Below are positions 35,684 to 46,574 of a stretch of 64,000 bases of DNA, piece by piece (position 1 is the stretch's first letter; each line of letters begins with the position of its first letter). The DNA comes from Babylonia areolata (lineage: Eukaryota > Mollusca > Gastropoda > Neogastropoda > Buccinidae). A program made the translations under genes and the position numbers. The notes beneath the pieces are model-generated. The model saw only the letters and a list, made by a program, of their open reading frames with translations, was not told the DNA's origin and searched no databases. The stretch lies in contig NC_134897.1 of assembly GCF_041734735.1 (NCBI RefSeq), positions 4,442,441 to 4,506,440 of the forward strand. Reading direction: 5' to 3'.

Positions 35684-35879
35684 GCACGCACGCACACAGA
35701 CCATTAGAGGTCGATATACGACTCTTTTTAGCTTGTCCACAATATTTTCTTCTTTCCTTGGTTATAAGAACACACACTAGCACAACTGACCTTATATCCG
35801 AGGTATGCTTATAAGAACCCTCGCTTATAAGGACACCCAAATGCTGGCCCCGGCGGTGTTCTTATATCCGAAGTCCACT
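34110..35879 (+). mobile_element. pogo/Tigger-type DNA transposon relic
   Basis: TA|CAGTGGACT at 34108-34118 mirrors AGTCCACTG|TA at 35871-35881, giving TA target duplication and 9-bp perfect tips, as in the Tc1/mariner-pogo group. Both ends carry repeated motifs of the type CGGATATAAGAACC and CGCTTATARGGACA. It encodes an 89-residue N-terminal transposase piece at 34501-34770 (see next entry). The interior is swollen by (CT)n/(CA)n at 34768-34858 and (CA)n at 35638-35698, and no catalytic domain was found. Length 1770 bp, shorter than a full Tigger, so the element is dead. Confidence 0.8.
34501..34770 (+). pseudogene. Tigger transposase N-terminal fragment (HTH_psq/CENP-B-like)
   Basis: Starts MAERKRKALCLQQKIEIIRE and continues PQKSKSLIADEMKVPRTTLL, the first helix-turn-helix of pogo/Tigger transposases and CENP-B, which binds the element ends. 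It is followed by a second-domain beginning (ARGSEHRTVDSALLEWFSVK), where the tyrosine/tryptophan pattern of the CENP-B-type second DNA-binding domain starts. The frame then runs into a (CT)n microsatellite at 34768 and stops. The DDE catalytic part is missing. Confidence 0.8.
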
Positions 35880-36355
35880 GTAACCAAGTACCAATATCAC
35901 AAAAGAAAAACTTATAGAATTCACAAGTGAAACCATCATTTCCAGGACTTTTATTGTTTTTCATTATTTTCTGGGCAGCGTGTGCCTCAGTATAGGTAAT
36001 TTCACCTTCCCTTCTAAAGATTCCTTTTCTCTTTCGCTTAGTTTTGGAGCATCATGGATTATGTTATGTAAGTTGACATCCATCATCTCCCTCTCTTTAC
36101 ACAGATTTTCATAAAACTCTTTAGTTTCTTGTAAAATGTCTTTATCATCACATACATGTTCACCGTCACTCTTCTGCAGAAAGGAAATTGATTTGTTCAC
36201 AAAATTTCGTTTCTCTAAATTACAAAAGTATCTACTTGTCTTTTCACCATTTTGTATCCAGAAAGCTCTTGATCTATCATTCCTTCAAGTCTTTTATTTC
36301 TAATATATTCTAATCTGTCTTTTTTCATGCTGACAAACTTATAAAATCCATGATC

Positions 36356-37174
36356 CAATCAATGTGTGCATAAATCAAAGCCACGAAGCAAGTACAATAT
36401 ACAAAGCAACAAGACAAATCAGTACACAACAAATGAATAAACACCATATACATAACATCATACAAATGCTAAACATTCCCATACAGACAAATACACATTC
36501 CTCCTAACACAAATATACCGCCCCTCCTCCCCCCTTCCCTTAAAAACCCAAACAACCTGATAAAAACTTGATTAGATTATGCTAACATTCAATGAAAATA
36601 GCAGACAGATCAAGGTAGTCTGGGTCAAAACCTTTTAAACACATCTTTAAACTACTTTTCTTGTATTGTTGTAAACATACTGTCAGTCATGTTTTCCATG
36701 GAAAAGTGCAGTTCACAGAATAAGGCCAGATCTTAATTTGTGAAATGACACTGTACCCAAACTGGGTCCACTTATTTTGCTTCAAACTAAGAAATACAGC
36801 TAAAACAACCCTTTCATTGTGGTCAGTTGAGTGGGGGAAAAAAATTGCCATAAATACAACATGTGACATGGTTGATACTTTGTGCATGAAATGTGTACTT
36901 GAACTATAGTTCACTTGTCTTTCATAGCTGTCTGATGATGAATATGCTCACTTTACTTTGAATATATCATTGCGTGTCAAGTGAACACAATCTTAAGTGT
37001 CATGACAAGAAGGGAGGACTTAACAGAACTGTTTCAAGCATACTGTTAGCAGTAATTAACTTCAGCTGACTGCAGCACACCCAGTTACAATAACTATTCA
37101 ATGACAAGTTCTTATGCTATTCACTTCTTTGGTTGCACTATCCTAGACTAGGGGGTGGAAGGAAACACACACAA

Positions 37175-37211
<37 letters not shown>

Positions 37212-37380
37212 GCACACAAACTGACAAAGCAAACAGAAACAAAACACACACACACACAGTGTACACAAACTTGACAGAAACAAAGCATCTTGACTAAACA
37301 ACAACTGCTTTAAAATTTTTTCGTGTGTAGTAGCTGGTTCGGTGAACCAGGTGGTCGCTATGTCCTGCTTCGTGCTTGGC
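36356..37380. other. Gene-free stretch with (CA)n
   Basis: AT-rich DNA with (CA)n at 37166-37206 and 37240-37258. No gene seen. The minus-strand frame here owes its valine/cysteine run to the microsatellite. Confidence 0.5.
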
Positions 37381-37645
37381 AGAATCGAGATGTCATCCGA
37401 TAATTCCGCATGTTCATAAGGATCAATGTTTTGCACTCAACGAAATTTTTCTTCATACCTTCGTCTGCAGACGTTATCGAGTGTATCAGTGTACTTCACG
37501 CGTGCTTTTCACTTAGTATGCTATCGGTTTTCATCGACGTTTATGCGAAAAGTAAACCCGAAAACAGACTGGCGGTGGTCCACGTGACTTCCTTTTACCC
37601 TCCGAGCAAAAACTTGCGTATCACGTGACCCGCTTTGCGTACGCA
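37381..37645 (-). promoter_or_regulatory. Candidate promoter and 5' exon, CpG-rich with E-boxes
   Basis: CpG is clearly denser here than in the flanks. Two E-boxes with identical cores, CCACGTGACTT near 37578 and TCACGTGACC near 37620, lie 40 bp apart. On the minus strand a donor-like AAG|GTATGA occurs near 37458, which would end a short 5' untranslated exon. This could be the start of the FEM1-like gene or of another minus-strand gene. The assignment is inference; a plus-strand promoter is equally possible. Confidence 0.3.
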
Positions 37646-37779
37646 AAAAAAAAAAAATCAAAAAAAATCACAGAATCACAGAAATGTTTGGCTTTTGGCT
37701 AAGAGCCTTTCCCCCAAAAAATCAGTGTCCATTTATGTGCTTTTGGATCACTTGTTGTGAACAGACCCTTGTTTAAATC

Positions 37780-38610
37780 TGGCATAGTGTATACTACATT
37801 TATCTACAGCTCAATAAAGATTTAACTCTGTGGAAAATACATGGTCCTTAAACTTTTTGTCAATGTGATTTTTGAAGGTGTTTACCGATGGTGCATTGAT
37901 GGTGTCATAGGAAAGGTTATTCCACAGATTTATGATACGGTTAGTAAAAAAACTTGCGGAACCGGTTAGTTACGAAATTAGTTTTGTTTATTTTGAAGTT
38001 GTGCCCTCGAGTTTTATCGTAGTTAGCCATAGTAAACAAGGAAGAGGTGGTGCAAGGATCATAAATATTGTGCATGATCTTATATACTTCAATGAGATCA
38101 CTGAATCTTCTAAACTCTAGGCTAGGCATATTAAAAAGAGCCAGGCACTCCTCATAACTAAGATCACGAGTACTATTAGTATTACTAGTTATACACTTGG
38201 TAAATCTGCGTTGAACCCCTTCAATCATATTTATGTGCTTTTTAAGGTAAGGGCACCATACTGAGTTTCCATATTCAATAATGGGTCTAACCAGAGCTTT
38301 GAACAATGGAATCATAATTTCGGGAGATTTATTAGTTATAGTTCTCACAAGAAGATCAGAAATTTTATTTCCCTTTTTCACTATATTATTTATATGTGCC
38401 TTAAAGCTTCAGAGTTCTGGATCCATCGTGATCCCCAAATCTTTTTTGGCAATTGTACTATCCATTGTACTATCCCCTTTTCCTCTGTCGTGTACTGATA
38501 CTGTGGATTATTCTTTCCAAGGTGCAGAACTTTGTATTTCTCGCTGTTAAATTGCAACAGCCAAGTATTTGTCCATTTAACCAGATTATGTATACACATT
38601 TGTACTAAGA
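37780..38610 (-). mobile_element. CR1-type LINE fragment, 5'-truncated
   Basis: Minus-strand frames encode the reverse transcriptase thumb and C-terminus: LLQFNSEKYKVLHLGKNNPQ, PLFKALVRPIIEYGNSVWC, VQRRFTKCI, LPSLEF-type NMPSLEFRRFSDLIEVYKIM and NFVTNRFRKFF. There is at least one frameshift near 38400-38500. The same family appears at 58.2-59.87 kb (SNKCKVLHVGRNNPHYKY there). Confidence 0.75.
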
Positions 38611-38975
38611 ACAGGAAGCATAAAAAAATCGATGACAGAAGCCTCCTGATTCGCACGTTCTGCCTCTCTCAATTGCTTGTTAAGTCATGTCAGGAAAGAA
38701 CTCTCGAGCGGTCTATTGTCATCGATTCGTATTATTATTTATATTGTGACACGTTGGTTTTCTGATTAAATTTCTTTTCGTGAGAAATAAACACGAAACC
38801 CGTTGAGGGCCTCCCAGCAGGGGGAAGCGGAAGTGGTATCAAAAAGTCGGTATCCCATAAAGTCATTTCATTCAGACAGGACGCTGGCTGGCGGAGAGGT
38901 CGTATTATCGGCAGCCGCTCTTTTCTACGTGAAGCCAAGTTCTACCAGTTAACCAATTACTTACTGGTTGAAAAC
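38611..38975 (+). promoter_or_regulatory. LARP6 upstream region
   Basis: 365 bp before the LARP6 start codon. The proximal part has higher GC and CpG than the LINE before it (CTCTCGAGCGG, GGCGGAGAGGTCG, GCCGCTC). No TATA box in a convincing place. It presumably holds the core promoter and 5' untranslated region; this is inference from position. Confidence 0.35.
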
Positions 38976-40397
38976 ATGAGCGGTGAAGGGAAAGTCGTCA
39001 CTGAAGGCGCAGATCGTGTTGGGACCACCGAAATGTCAAATAACCGACACGACGTGCACGAAGAATCACCACGTGGTTCGAAAAGCATCGAAGTAAGAAA
39101 AACGAACGACTGTGTTCATTCGAGCACCAGCGAAGGAGGAGCAACGAATCCCATGTCAAACGATAGTGATCACAAAATATCAGCTGCTGACGGCTTCACC
39201 GAGCCGGATGATGAACTCCGCACCAAAATCATCAAACAGGTGGAATTTTATTTTTCAGATGCTAACATTTTGAAAGACACTTACCTGTTAAAACATGTTC
39301 GACGCAGCAAGTCGGGCTTTATCAGTGTGATGATAATTGCTTCATTCAAACGAGTTAAGAGTTTGACAAAAGATCCGCGGGTGGTGGTTTTCAGTTTGCG
39401 GCAGTCAGTAGAGTTGGAAATAAACGAGGAAGGAACGAAGGTAAGAAGACGGAAGCCAATGCCTGAGTATGATGAAACCACACCATCACGAAATGTTGTA
39501 GCAGTGAACCTGGCCACAAAAAATCCAACTGTTGACTCTGTTGCAGAGGAGTTTTCGAAGTGTCGTGGGGTTACATTGATTAGAATTCTACGACCAGGAC
39601 AGTCGATTCCGCCAGACATTCTCAAGTTTGCTTACAAACACCCAGAGATTGGCACGACTGTGTGTGCAGTGATTGAGTTTGAGAAAGAGGGGCAGGCAAA
39701 ATATACTTGCAGAACAATGACAAACACTGAAGACTGGCGCAATGGCAGACGTGTTACTCTATTATCCAACACACAAAAATCTAGAAAAGACAAACGAGTG
39801 ATAAATGCAGAATTTGAAAACCGTCCATCACCAGAAGATGGAGATGGTGGAACTGGTAGTGAAAGCAAAAAGAACAAGAATGCAGGAAGCAGAAAGAAAA
39901 CTCATAAATTTGCTGCTGAAAGAAAATCTTCAGATGGTTCAGAAACAGATAGCTCAGACAATTCAAATCACCATAATCACTCGACTGACTCAAAATCCAA
40001 TGAGTCAAAACCCCATTCTTCCCCTGGATCCAGTCCTTGCAGTTCTCGTTGTCGGAACCGTGGCAAGTCTTCTCAGGTAAATGCAACATCACAGAATGGT
40101 GTGCGTTGCACACACACTGAACAAAATCAAGAGAGACGTCTGAACAATACAGAACATAGCCAAGGGGAGAGCAGTCCTTCAAGCCCCTGGGTGCAGCATC
40201 GGAGACGTGCAGTCCAGGACTCCAAGAGCAAAGGCAGCCCTGTCTCTGAAGTTGCTTGGAACAGTTCTTCGCAAAGTCCCATGAACAGCAGGCTGCTGGA
40301 CATGGTGGGAGTGCTGCGACAACCCAGGGGGCCGGATGGAACCAAGGGCTTCAGTGCACGTCGTCCAGGAAAGTCGCTGTGCAATACTATTGCATAA
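38976..40397 (+). CDS. LARP6: La-related protein 6, intronless
   Basis: 473-residue protein of the LARP6 family, RNA-binding proteins that in vertebrates bind the 5' stem-loop of collagen mRNAs and control their translation. Residues about 76-165 are the La motif: KIIKQVEFYFSDANILKDTY, LLKHVRRSKSGFISV, SFKRVKSLTKD, LEINEEGTKVRR. Residues about 172-265 are the RRM-like domain (NVVAVNL, VTLIRILRPGQSIPPDI, CAVIEFE). A serine/lysine/asparagine-rich region follows (280-440), and the C-terminus has the family's SUZ-C motif VLRQPRGPDGTKGF. Length agrees with vertebrate LARP6 (about 490). The ATG context is AACATGAG. No intron interrupts the coding region. First AATAAA downstream is at 42443-42448, allowing a 2-kb 3' untranslated region. 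Confidence 0.95.
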   Translation: MSGEGKVVTEGADRVGTTEMSNNRHDVHEESPRGSKSIEVRKTNDCVHSSTSEGGATNPMSNDSDHKISAADGFTEPDDELRTKIIKQVEFYFSDANILKDTYLLKHVRRSKSGFISVMIIASFKRVKSLTKDPRVVVFSLRQSVELEINEEGTKVRRRKPMPEYDETTPSRNVVAVNLATKNPTVDSVAEEFSKCRGVTLIRILRPGQSIPPDILKFAYKHPEIGTTVCAVIEFEKEGQAKYTCRTMTNTEDWRNGRRVTLLSNTQKSRKDKRVINAEFENRPSPEDGDGGTGSESKKNKNAGSRKKTHKFAAERKSSDGSETDSSDNSNHHNHSTDSKSNESKPHSSPGSSPCSSRCRNRGKSSQVNATSQNGVRCTHTEQNQERRLNNTEHSQGESSPSSPWVQHRRRAVQDSKSKGSPVSEVAWNSSSQSPMNSRLLDMVGVLRQPRGPDGTKGFSARRPGKSLCNTIA

Positions 40398-40980
40398 GAC
40401 TAGTCTGGATCACTTAGGTCAGCAAAAGGTATTTAAAATCTTGTATCAGTTTTCAGTTACACTGAGTTACAGCAGATCCTATGTCCCCTTATTCTTAATT
40501 CTTATTTAGTCAAATTATAAAATGCATGATAAATCTGTATGGTTTCAGTGATTACTCTTGAAGGCACGCTGAAACTTTCTTCAGATTTGTCAGCCAACTG
40601 CGTCTGCCAGATCTAGACTGATAAATGATATTTATCATGAATAGTTAATAATGAACTTATGAAGTACAGTGGTTTTTGAATTGAATACACAATGGATGAT
40701 CATATCTGTATTAAGGGACTGTAACATTAGAAACACAGAATGAGACTTGTTTCAGTAAAAATACTGAAATTATGTATTACTGACTGAGATTGACACTGTC
40801 ATAAGTGGTAGCTATTTATGATTTGTTCATCTGCTTTGTGATTTTGAACCATTAACTTAATGAACAAGTCTCATTGTCATAAATTAAGGAAGAGTAAAGG
40901 GTTATTTTCATATTCATTGCTGTGATAAGAATCAACCTGCTTTGAGTTTGATGAAAACTTATTTAATTACACATACTTAA

Positions 40981-41606
40981 CCGTGACCCACTAGTGCAGA
41001 CTCCGGCAGGGGTCTGATTCCTGTCCTGTGCAAACTACTACTAGCCTATGTGGAGAAAACGAAAGTAGCTATGGCCGATAACCTCCCAAAGTAGGTTACC
41101 TCCCCTGTGCATCCCTGACCAGCGCCCTCTTTTTCCAGCAGCCATCTTGACTCCTGATCCTATGCTCTTCATACAGCAAAGTTTTTTTCGTATTTCTGTC
41201 TGTCTGTCGATTCTTTAACACTCATATTTTGTATCTGATGAAGACTTGTATCAGGTCACAAACTTAGCTCGTTTGGCCATTCGAGCTAAAATTATGGTGC
41301 AATCTCAGTCGTAAGGGCCTTCTACCTCGGGTTCTCACAACAACAGGTACAGTATTTGGGGCAGAAATTAAGCCTTGCATCATTAATAAGCCTTGCACAC
41401 TATTAGATTATAAAAAATCTCTCAATACAATTATGGGGGCTCTCACTTCCCCCCATTTTCAGCGGGCAATAGGGATGCACAGAGGAGGTAACCTACTTCG
41501 GGAGGTTATCGGCCGTAGCTACTTTCGTTTTCTCCGCATAGGCGGGTAGTAGTTTGCACAGGACTGGAATCAAACCCCTGCCGGAGTCTGCACTAGTGTG
41601 TCACAG
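40981..41606. repeat. Foldback element with 136-bp inverted arms
   Basis: Arm 40981-41116 (starting CCGTGACCCACTAGTGCAG) is matched by the inverse complement of 41471-41606, about 90 per cent identical by eye, with a 354-bp spacer. It looks like a foldback or long-terminal-inverted-repeat DNA element without coding capacity. Target duplications were not resolved. If LARP6 transcription extends through it, the RNA would form a long hairpin. Confidence 0.75.
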
Positions 41607-41931
41607 TAGTATGTTACTTAAACATAATTTTAGGAAGAAAATTTCCTATTTGGAACTTGGGTTGGAAGTGAATGAAAATTAGTTGGAAATGACTTCTTTT
41701 TTTTTTTTATCTGTTTAACATTTACATGTGTGTGTGTGTGTGTCATCACAGTTCATTTTCATTATTTTTCTAGTTGTTTCTTACTCTTGGTCTTACAGTT
41801 GTTCATTAAATTATTCTATTCATGTTTTTGCTGAATGATGAAATATTTAAAATTTGAATACAGTTGGACACTACCACTAAGGTAGTGTTTAGCTACTTCA
41901 TGACAAGAGACGACAGGATAATGTTAAATTG

Positions 41932-42182
41932 GCAATATCCATATTTCTTCCACTGTGTCCTTTTCATTCAGTTTTGTTCCTTTGATGGAAAAGTCGTAAA
42001 TTTGTGTAAATAACATTGTAATGTATACTCTACATTTCTTCCCCTGTCAAGAGACGTAAAGAAGGCAAGTCAAAGAATGGAGTTGAAGAAATGTTGAGTA
42101 TATATTACAATGTTATTAACCAATTTACAGGTTTTTCTGTCATACAAACGGAAAAGTACGGGGGAAGAAATGTGGATATTGC
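41932..42182. repeat. Second inverted repeat, about 100-120 bp arms
   Basis: Left arm 41932-42050 and right arm 42083-42182 are imperfect inverse complements. Shared blocks are GCAATATCC, ATTTCTTCC and AATAACATTGTAATRTATAC, with one larger insertion or deletion between them. The loop is about 32 bp. It may be a small MITE. Confidence 0.6.
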
Positions 42183-42450
42183 TGTTGAAATAAGAATTAA
42201 GTGGAATTATGTGTCTTTTTGATTTTTTGTTTGTTTGTTTATAATATAATAGAAATAAGCTGCTTATTCAAAGTAGAAAAAAATCATCTTGTTTCTTTGG
42301 TACAATTAACTTTATGAAGTGATACTGTCTGATTATGGAAAAATACTGGATCATTCATCATCATGATAAACCTATCATCGCCCTTTTTAAAAGATGAGCA
42401 TTGTGTATGTGGACAGAGTTGTAGAAATTGTGTTTTAAAGTGAATAAATA

Positions 42451-42769
42451 TCATTGCTGTTGTTAACTTTTATACTAATAGAGTTGTGGATTTTTTTCAT
42501 GTATCATTGTAAAGTCATGCTGATGGTGTGTAATATCAGTTTTAAAAGAGGCCTTTGCAGGATGTAAGGCATTGTAGAAATTCCATATGATGAATAGTAA
42601 AGTCTTTTTTGTTCAAGAGGTTTTGTCACTGCTTTTTCTGAATTAAGCAAATTTTAAAGGTGGAACTGGAAGGCAAGTGTTCCCAGGCACCAGTATAATC
42701 ATCACTGTGGCATGTTTTTACTAATTTAAGTGCAGTTTGTGCTTTTGTATTTGTATTTCTTTTTATCAC
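42451..42769. other. Gene-free stretch
   Basis: AT-rich, no gene recognised; runs into the SINE copy at 42770. Confidence 0.4.
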
Positions 42770-43070
42770 AACATATTTCTCTGTGTGAAATTCGGGCTGC
42801 TCTGCCCAGGGAGAGCACATCGCTACACTACAGTGCCACCCCCCCACCCCCACCCCACCCCCCTTTTTTTTTATTATTATTATTTTTTTTAAAATTTTTC
42901 CTGCATGTAGTTTTGTTTTTCCTATAGAAGTGGATTTTTCTACAGAATTTTGCCAGGGACAACCCATTTGTTGCCGTGGGTTCTTTTATGTGCGCTAAGT
43001 GCATGCTGCACATGGGACCTCAGATTTATCATCTCATCCGAATGACTAGTGTCCAGACCACCACTCAAGG
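42770..43070 (-). repeat. SINE copy (GGGCTGCTCTGCCCAGGGAG family)
   Basis: Shares ordered blocks with 44330-44690: TTTCTCTGTGTGAAATTC, GGAGAGCACATCGCTACAC, ATTTTGCCAGGGACAACCC, TGCGCTAAGTGCATGC, GAATGACTAGTGTCCAGACC. C- and T-rich linkers separate the blocks. The other copy ends in a tRNA-like head on the minus strand, which sets the orientation. This copy lacks the head. I recall this type as common in snail genomes; not checked. Confidence 0.6.
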
Positions 43071-43221
43071 TCAATATGTAGCTCAGATAGGACATTAAAG
43101 TTATTGTTTTTAAAGAAAACATCCTATCACTCTATATATGTGTTGAAGCCAAATGAATGTCAGACAAATCACTTTTCAGTTGAGTGGTGTTAGCACCAAC
43201 AGTGTTTGCTTTTATTGATCT

Positions 43222-43336
43222 TAGGCCTGAGCGTTGGGTTACGCTGCTCGTCAGGCATCTGCTTGGCAGATGTGGTGTAGCGTATATGGATTTGTCCAAA
43301 CGCAGTGACGCCTCCTTGAGCTACTGAAACTGAAAC
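43222..43336 (+). repeat. Short SINE, second copy
   Basis: Same element as at 30169-30289, from AGGCCTGAGCGTTGGG to the CTGAAACTGAAAC tail. TGATCT occurs on both sides (43216-43221 and 43337-43342), a likely 6-bp target duplication. Confidence 0.75.
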
Positions 43337-43342
43337 TGATCT

Positions 43343-44329
43343 CAGGGTGTGGTGTGTTATTTTATTTTTATTCCCTTGTTTCCTGTTTTTCATGCCAGCA
43401 TAAAAATTGTGGTGACACTTAGAATATCCCAGTGCTGCAGTTCATGTAACACCTGAGTAGCTGGATAAGATTAAAAAAAAAAAAAAAAAATTTTAAACAT
43501 TTTATCATGTGATTTCACCCCACCCCCATTCCCTACCCTTCAACCTGTGGAACAAAATACAGATGTTTATAATTTATATAAATGTGCGTTTGTATGAAAT
43601 TGTTGAAATTAGTGTAACTCCAGCCTGCATGATGAAATCTTGAACTTTGAAGTGCGTAATTTTAGAATTATTGCTGCTGTTATGTTTTTGTTGAAATAAT
43701 TGTATGGAAAACAAAGGAATTTGCTGAGTAGGCATTCACTGATTCAAGTATATGTTAATTTGTATGTTTGTACAATGTATTGATGTAACTGTACTTGTGT
43801 TTTTCCTACATCTTTATTGGTAGAATACATGCTGACCGTGTTTTTCAAATGGACAGTGGCGGTGATAAACTCATGTTTTCTGTGCTTTTTTGTGTGTGTG
43901 TTTTTGCTCTTTTCTTTCTTTTCTTTTTTTTTTTTTTCTTTTCCCCTTCAGTTATTCAATATCACCTTCACATTGTTTTACTCATTGAATGCTTGTTAGG
44001 GGTCATTGACTACTGGTGAAGTGATGTATCATGATATGATAATCATAATGTACACCCATTTTGTTGTGTGTTAGGTTGTTGTGGTGTTTTGATATTTTCA
44101 TAGGCTTTGACTGAAAAGACAGTCATACTCATAGGATTTGACTGAAATGAGAGAGTCAGTGTTATGTTTTTTTTTTTTTTTAAATTTTGTTTACAAGTTC
44201 TGTACCTTGGTAGAACTAGAATACACTTTATACAAATCTACAATTGATGTTTTGTTTTCTGTGTGTGTGTGAGCGTGTGAGACCTTTTAGCTTATTGTAC
44301 TGTATCAGTGCTATCACTCTTAAACAACA
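43343..44329. other. Gene-free stretch
   Basis: AT-rich DNA with an A-run at 43472-43489, C-rich run near 43517 and T-rich runs near 43915-43945 and 44166-44185. No gene seen; phenylalanine-rich frames are composition artefacts. Confidence 0.5.
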
Positions 44330-44690
44330 GATTTCTCAGTGTGAAATTTGGGCGATTCTTCCCCAAGGAGAGTGGATCACTGCCTTGCAGTGCCACCTTT
44401 TTCTTTTTTGTCTACAATTGTACTTGTTTTCTGGACTAGTATTTCTTGTTTGTTTTTTACAGGATTTTGCCAGGGACACCCTTTTGTTGCCATGTATTCT
44501 TTTACATGTGCTAAGTGCAATCTACACACAGAACCTTGGGTTCTCATCTCCTGAATGACTAGCATCCAGACCACTGCTCATGTCAAATGGAGGGAGATAA
44601 AATATTTGTGTGGGATCCAGCACCCTCAGTCAGATTCTCTTCCTAGGTGGAGGCACCACTACTAGGTCACCTAACCACTGCACAAGAGCT
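44330..44690 (-). repeat. tRNA-headed SINE, second copy of the 42.8-kb family
   Basis: Aligns block by block with 42770-43070 and extends further right into a decayed tRNA-like head (minus strand: CACCTAGGAAGAGAATC, then GGTGCTGGATCCC in B-box position). Both copies are old, to judge by their mutual divergence. Confidence 0.6.
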
Positions 44691-46574
44691 TCAAGTTATG
44701 CGACACCCTCAGCTCCATCATTTATGATGTTCAATTCTCCGGAGTGCAGCATCTAAGCCAAAAGTAACATCCTCCAGTAAGAATGAAAGTTCATTTAAAA
44801 TTTGATGAGACATATTGTTGCAACAACAAAAAATACCAGAACAAAAAAGAAGCCTTTACACACACAGCTGTAAAATTATATGTGACACAACACTCAAAAA
44901 CCAGCTATTCTGAGTTATGCACAAAAATGTCTCTCTCGTGGCATGACGTCACTCCTCCACTCACCATTCTTGACTTTTGAGTACAGAGAGAAAATTAATT
45001 TGAATTTTTCTGTGCTTTATTCCAAACAGAAATTTATAGTGTACTTATTTCTGAATCTTTTGGCATCACATGTTCAAGATTATTCTTGCTGGAAAGTTAC
45101 ACTTACAATTTACAATAATACAAGCAGGCAAATGTATGGGTTTTTTTTTGTTTGTTTGTTTGTTTTTTAGCTGATTTCTCGATTTGTTCTTTTCAGGCAC
45201 ACCACACCAACTTTGAAAAAAAATATAGAAAAAAATGATATTATTTCTGTTTTTTGTATGTTAATCTGTGGTTTCTATACTTTCTGAAAGTACATATTAA
45301 ATGTAATCGATGATGAATTCCGACTTTAGCTGGGTTTTCCTGTGCTGTGTCACATACTCTAAATTACCTCCACTACTGATTTCTTGATCTGAATCTGGCC
45401 CAGTTATGACCTTCAGTTTCTCTGAGTTTCTTACCTTTCAGCTCACTTTCTGGAGAAGAAAAGGCTAGTACAGTAGGAGGTAGGACAAATATGGATTTAT
45501 TATTTCAGATTTGAGAAGATCTGGTACACCATTATGAATAAGACAGGCCCCAGTACATAACTAACAAGTTGCAACAATTTCAAAACAAACAGTTAAACAA
45601 GAATCTGTAACACCCCAGTTCTGGTGCATCACGGAACTTTTTTGCTTCCACACTCTGCTAGTCACGTAAAAGTTGGCGCACTGTACGTTGTAGGTCACCA
45701 AGGTCCCATGCTTTTTCTGAAGGAATAAAGCCTTGCCATGTGTCAAGGGTCTGCTGGAACCCGCGGTTTATTCTTTGAGAGTATTGGTCTACTCTGAATC
45801 ACAATGTACTGGGAGCTTTACTTTTTGTTTTATCCATTTATTGACAAAAATAATTTTGGGTACAGACATAGGGCCATGCTTTATTGACAAAGTCGTTAAA
45901 CTGTGTGAGTAACATAAAATCTGATTCAATTATGAAGTGAAAATCGTGACCAGCAACATATGGAGAAGGTTAAAATGATAGTTTTGATCCTTTTTGTTCA
46001 ACTTACATAGCACTGATGACCAAAAGGATGATGTGCCAATGATGGACATCCTTATTAAAGTGGATCTAAATCACAAGTGATAATAGCAATAACAATGAAT
46101 TGCAGACATCTGTATCTTTTTTACCAAAGTGTCATATTGTTACAAAATGTGATAATAATCCTACATGCTTGTACCCCTTTCAAAATGCTAAGTATACTGT
46201 TATAAGCATGTAATATATTTGCACCCTCCTTGGTGTCCTATGATGTATACATCATGAAAAATGCATCGCTATTTGCCCCATGACGTATATACATCTGCAT
46301 CATTTCATGATTTTTCAGTTACATTTTAAAGTTGATACATCCAAAAAAACAACTTTCAGAAAGCTTGATATATCTACTTTCATTACCTGCGAGGAGCAAC
46401 AGCCAGTCACACTCTGTATGGTAATACACTGGATATTATTGTAAGTACCCCTCAGAAAATTCCAAGATGATGGACGACAAAACACTAGCTGGCTCCAATG
46501 GTTTGAAACAGCAGTGTGTTGCACACACCCTTTTTGATTTTGTCACCATAGTTGTTGCACAAGCTTTACAAGTA
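44691..46574. other. Gene-free stretch
   Basis: 1.9 kb of AT-rich DNA without a recognised gene, RNA or repeat family. T-rich run at 45143-45175. Confidence 0.45.

Larger units (their letters stand above)
31800..36355 (-). mobile_element. L1/Tx1-type LINE, 5'-truncated, split by a Tigger transposon
   Basis: Minus-strand pieces 36200-35964, then after the transposon 34107-33327, 33330-32950, 32980-32534, 32592-32302 and 32185-31817 follow one L1-clade ORF2. Motifs: KLSEREKESLEG, then NWRPISLLINTAYKI, TGFLKGRYIGENIHLMYDIL, DLDKAFDSISWKFIHSTLDF, a palm reading FPDDTTVYLDG (A of the usual FADD is P), LTFLLTNLPDPP, FKFLWNGKQSK and the late KNMYYVE region. It carries at least five frame changes besides the 1.77-kb insert at 34110-35879. 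The endonuclease is missing. It is older than its insert. Confidence 0.85.
40398..42450 (+). other. LARP6 3' flank or 3' untranslated region
   Basis: AT-rich DNA after the LARP6 stop with no further gene. It contains two large inverted repeats (separate entries) and a (GT)n at 41728-41743. The first canonical polyadenylation signal is AATAAA at 42443-42448; that the transcript reaches it is inference. Confidence 0.45.

Noticed and set aside
37143-37436. Minus-strand frame starting QNIDPYEHAELSDD as a coding exon
   Set aside because: A stop precedes it directly, there is no ATG start, and it runs into a (CA)n microsatellite; splice sites were not convincing.
43795-44019. Phenylalanine-rich frames in T-rich DNA
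   Set aside because: Composition artefact from T-runs.
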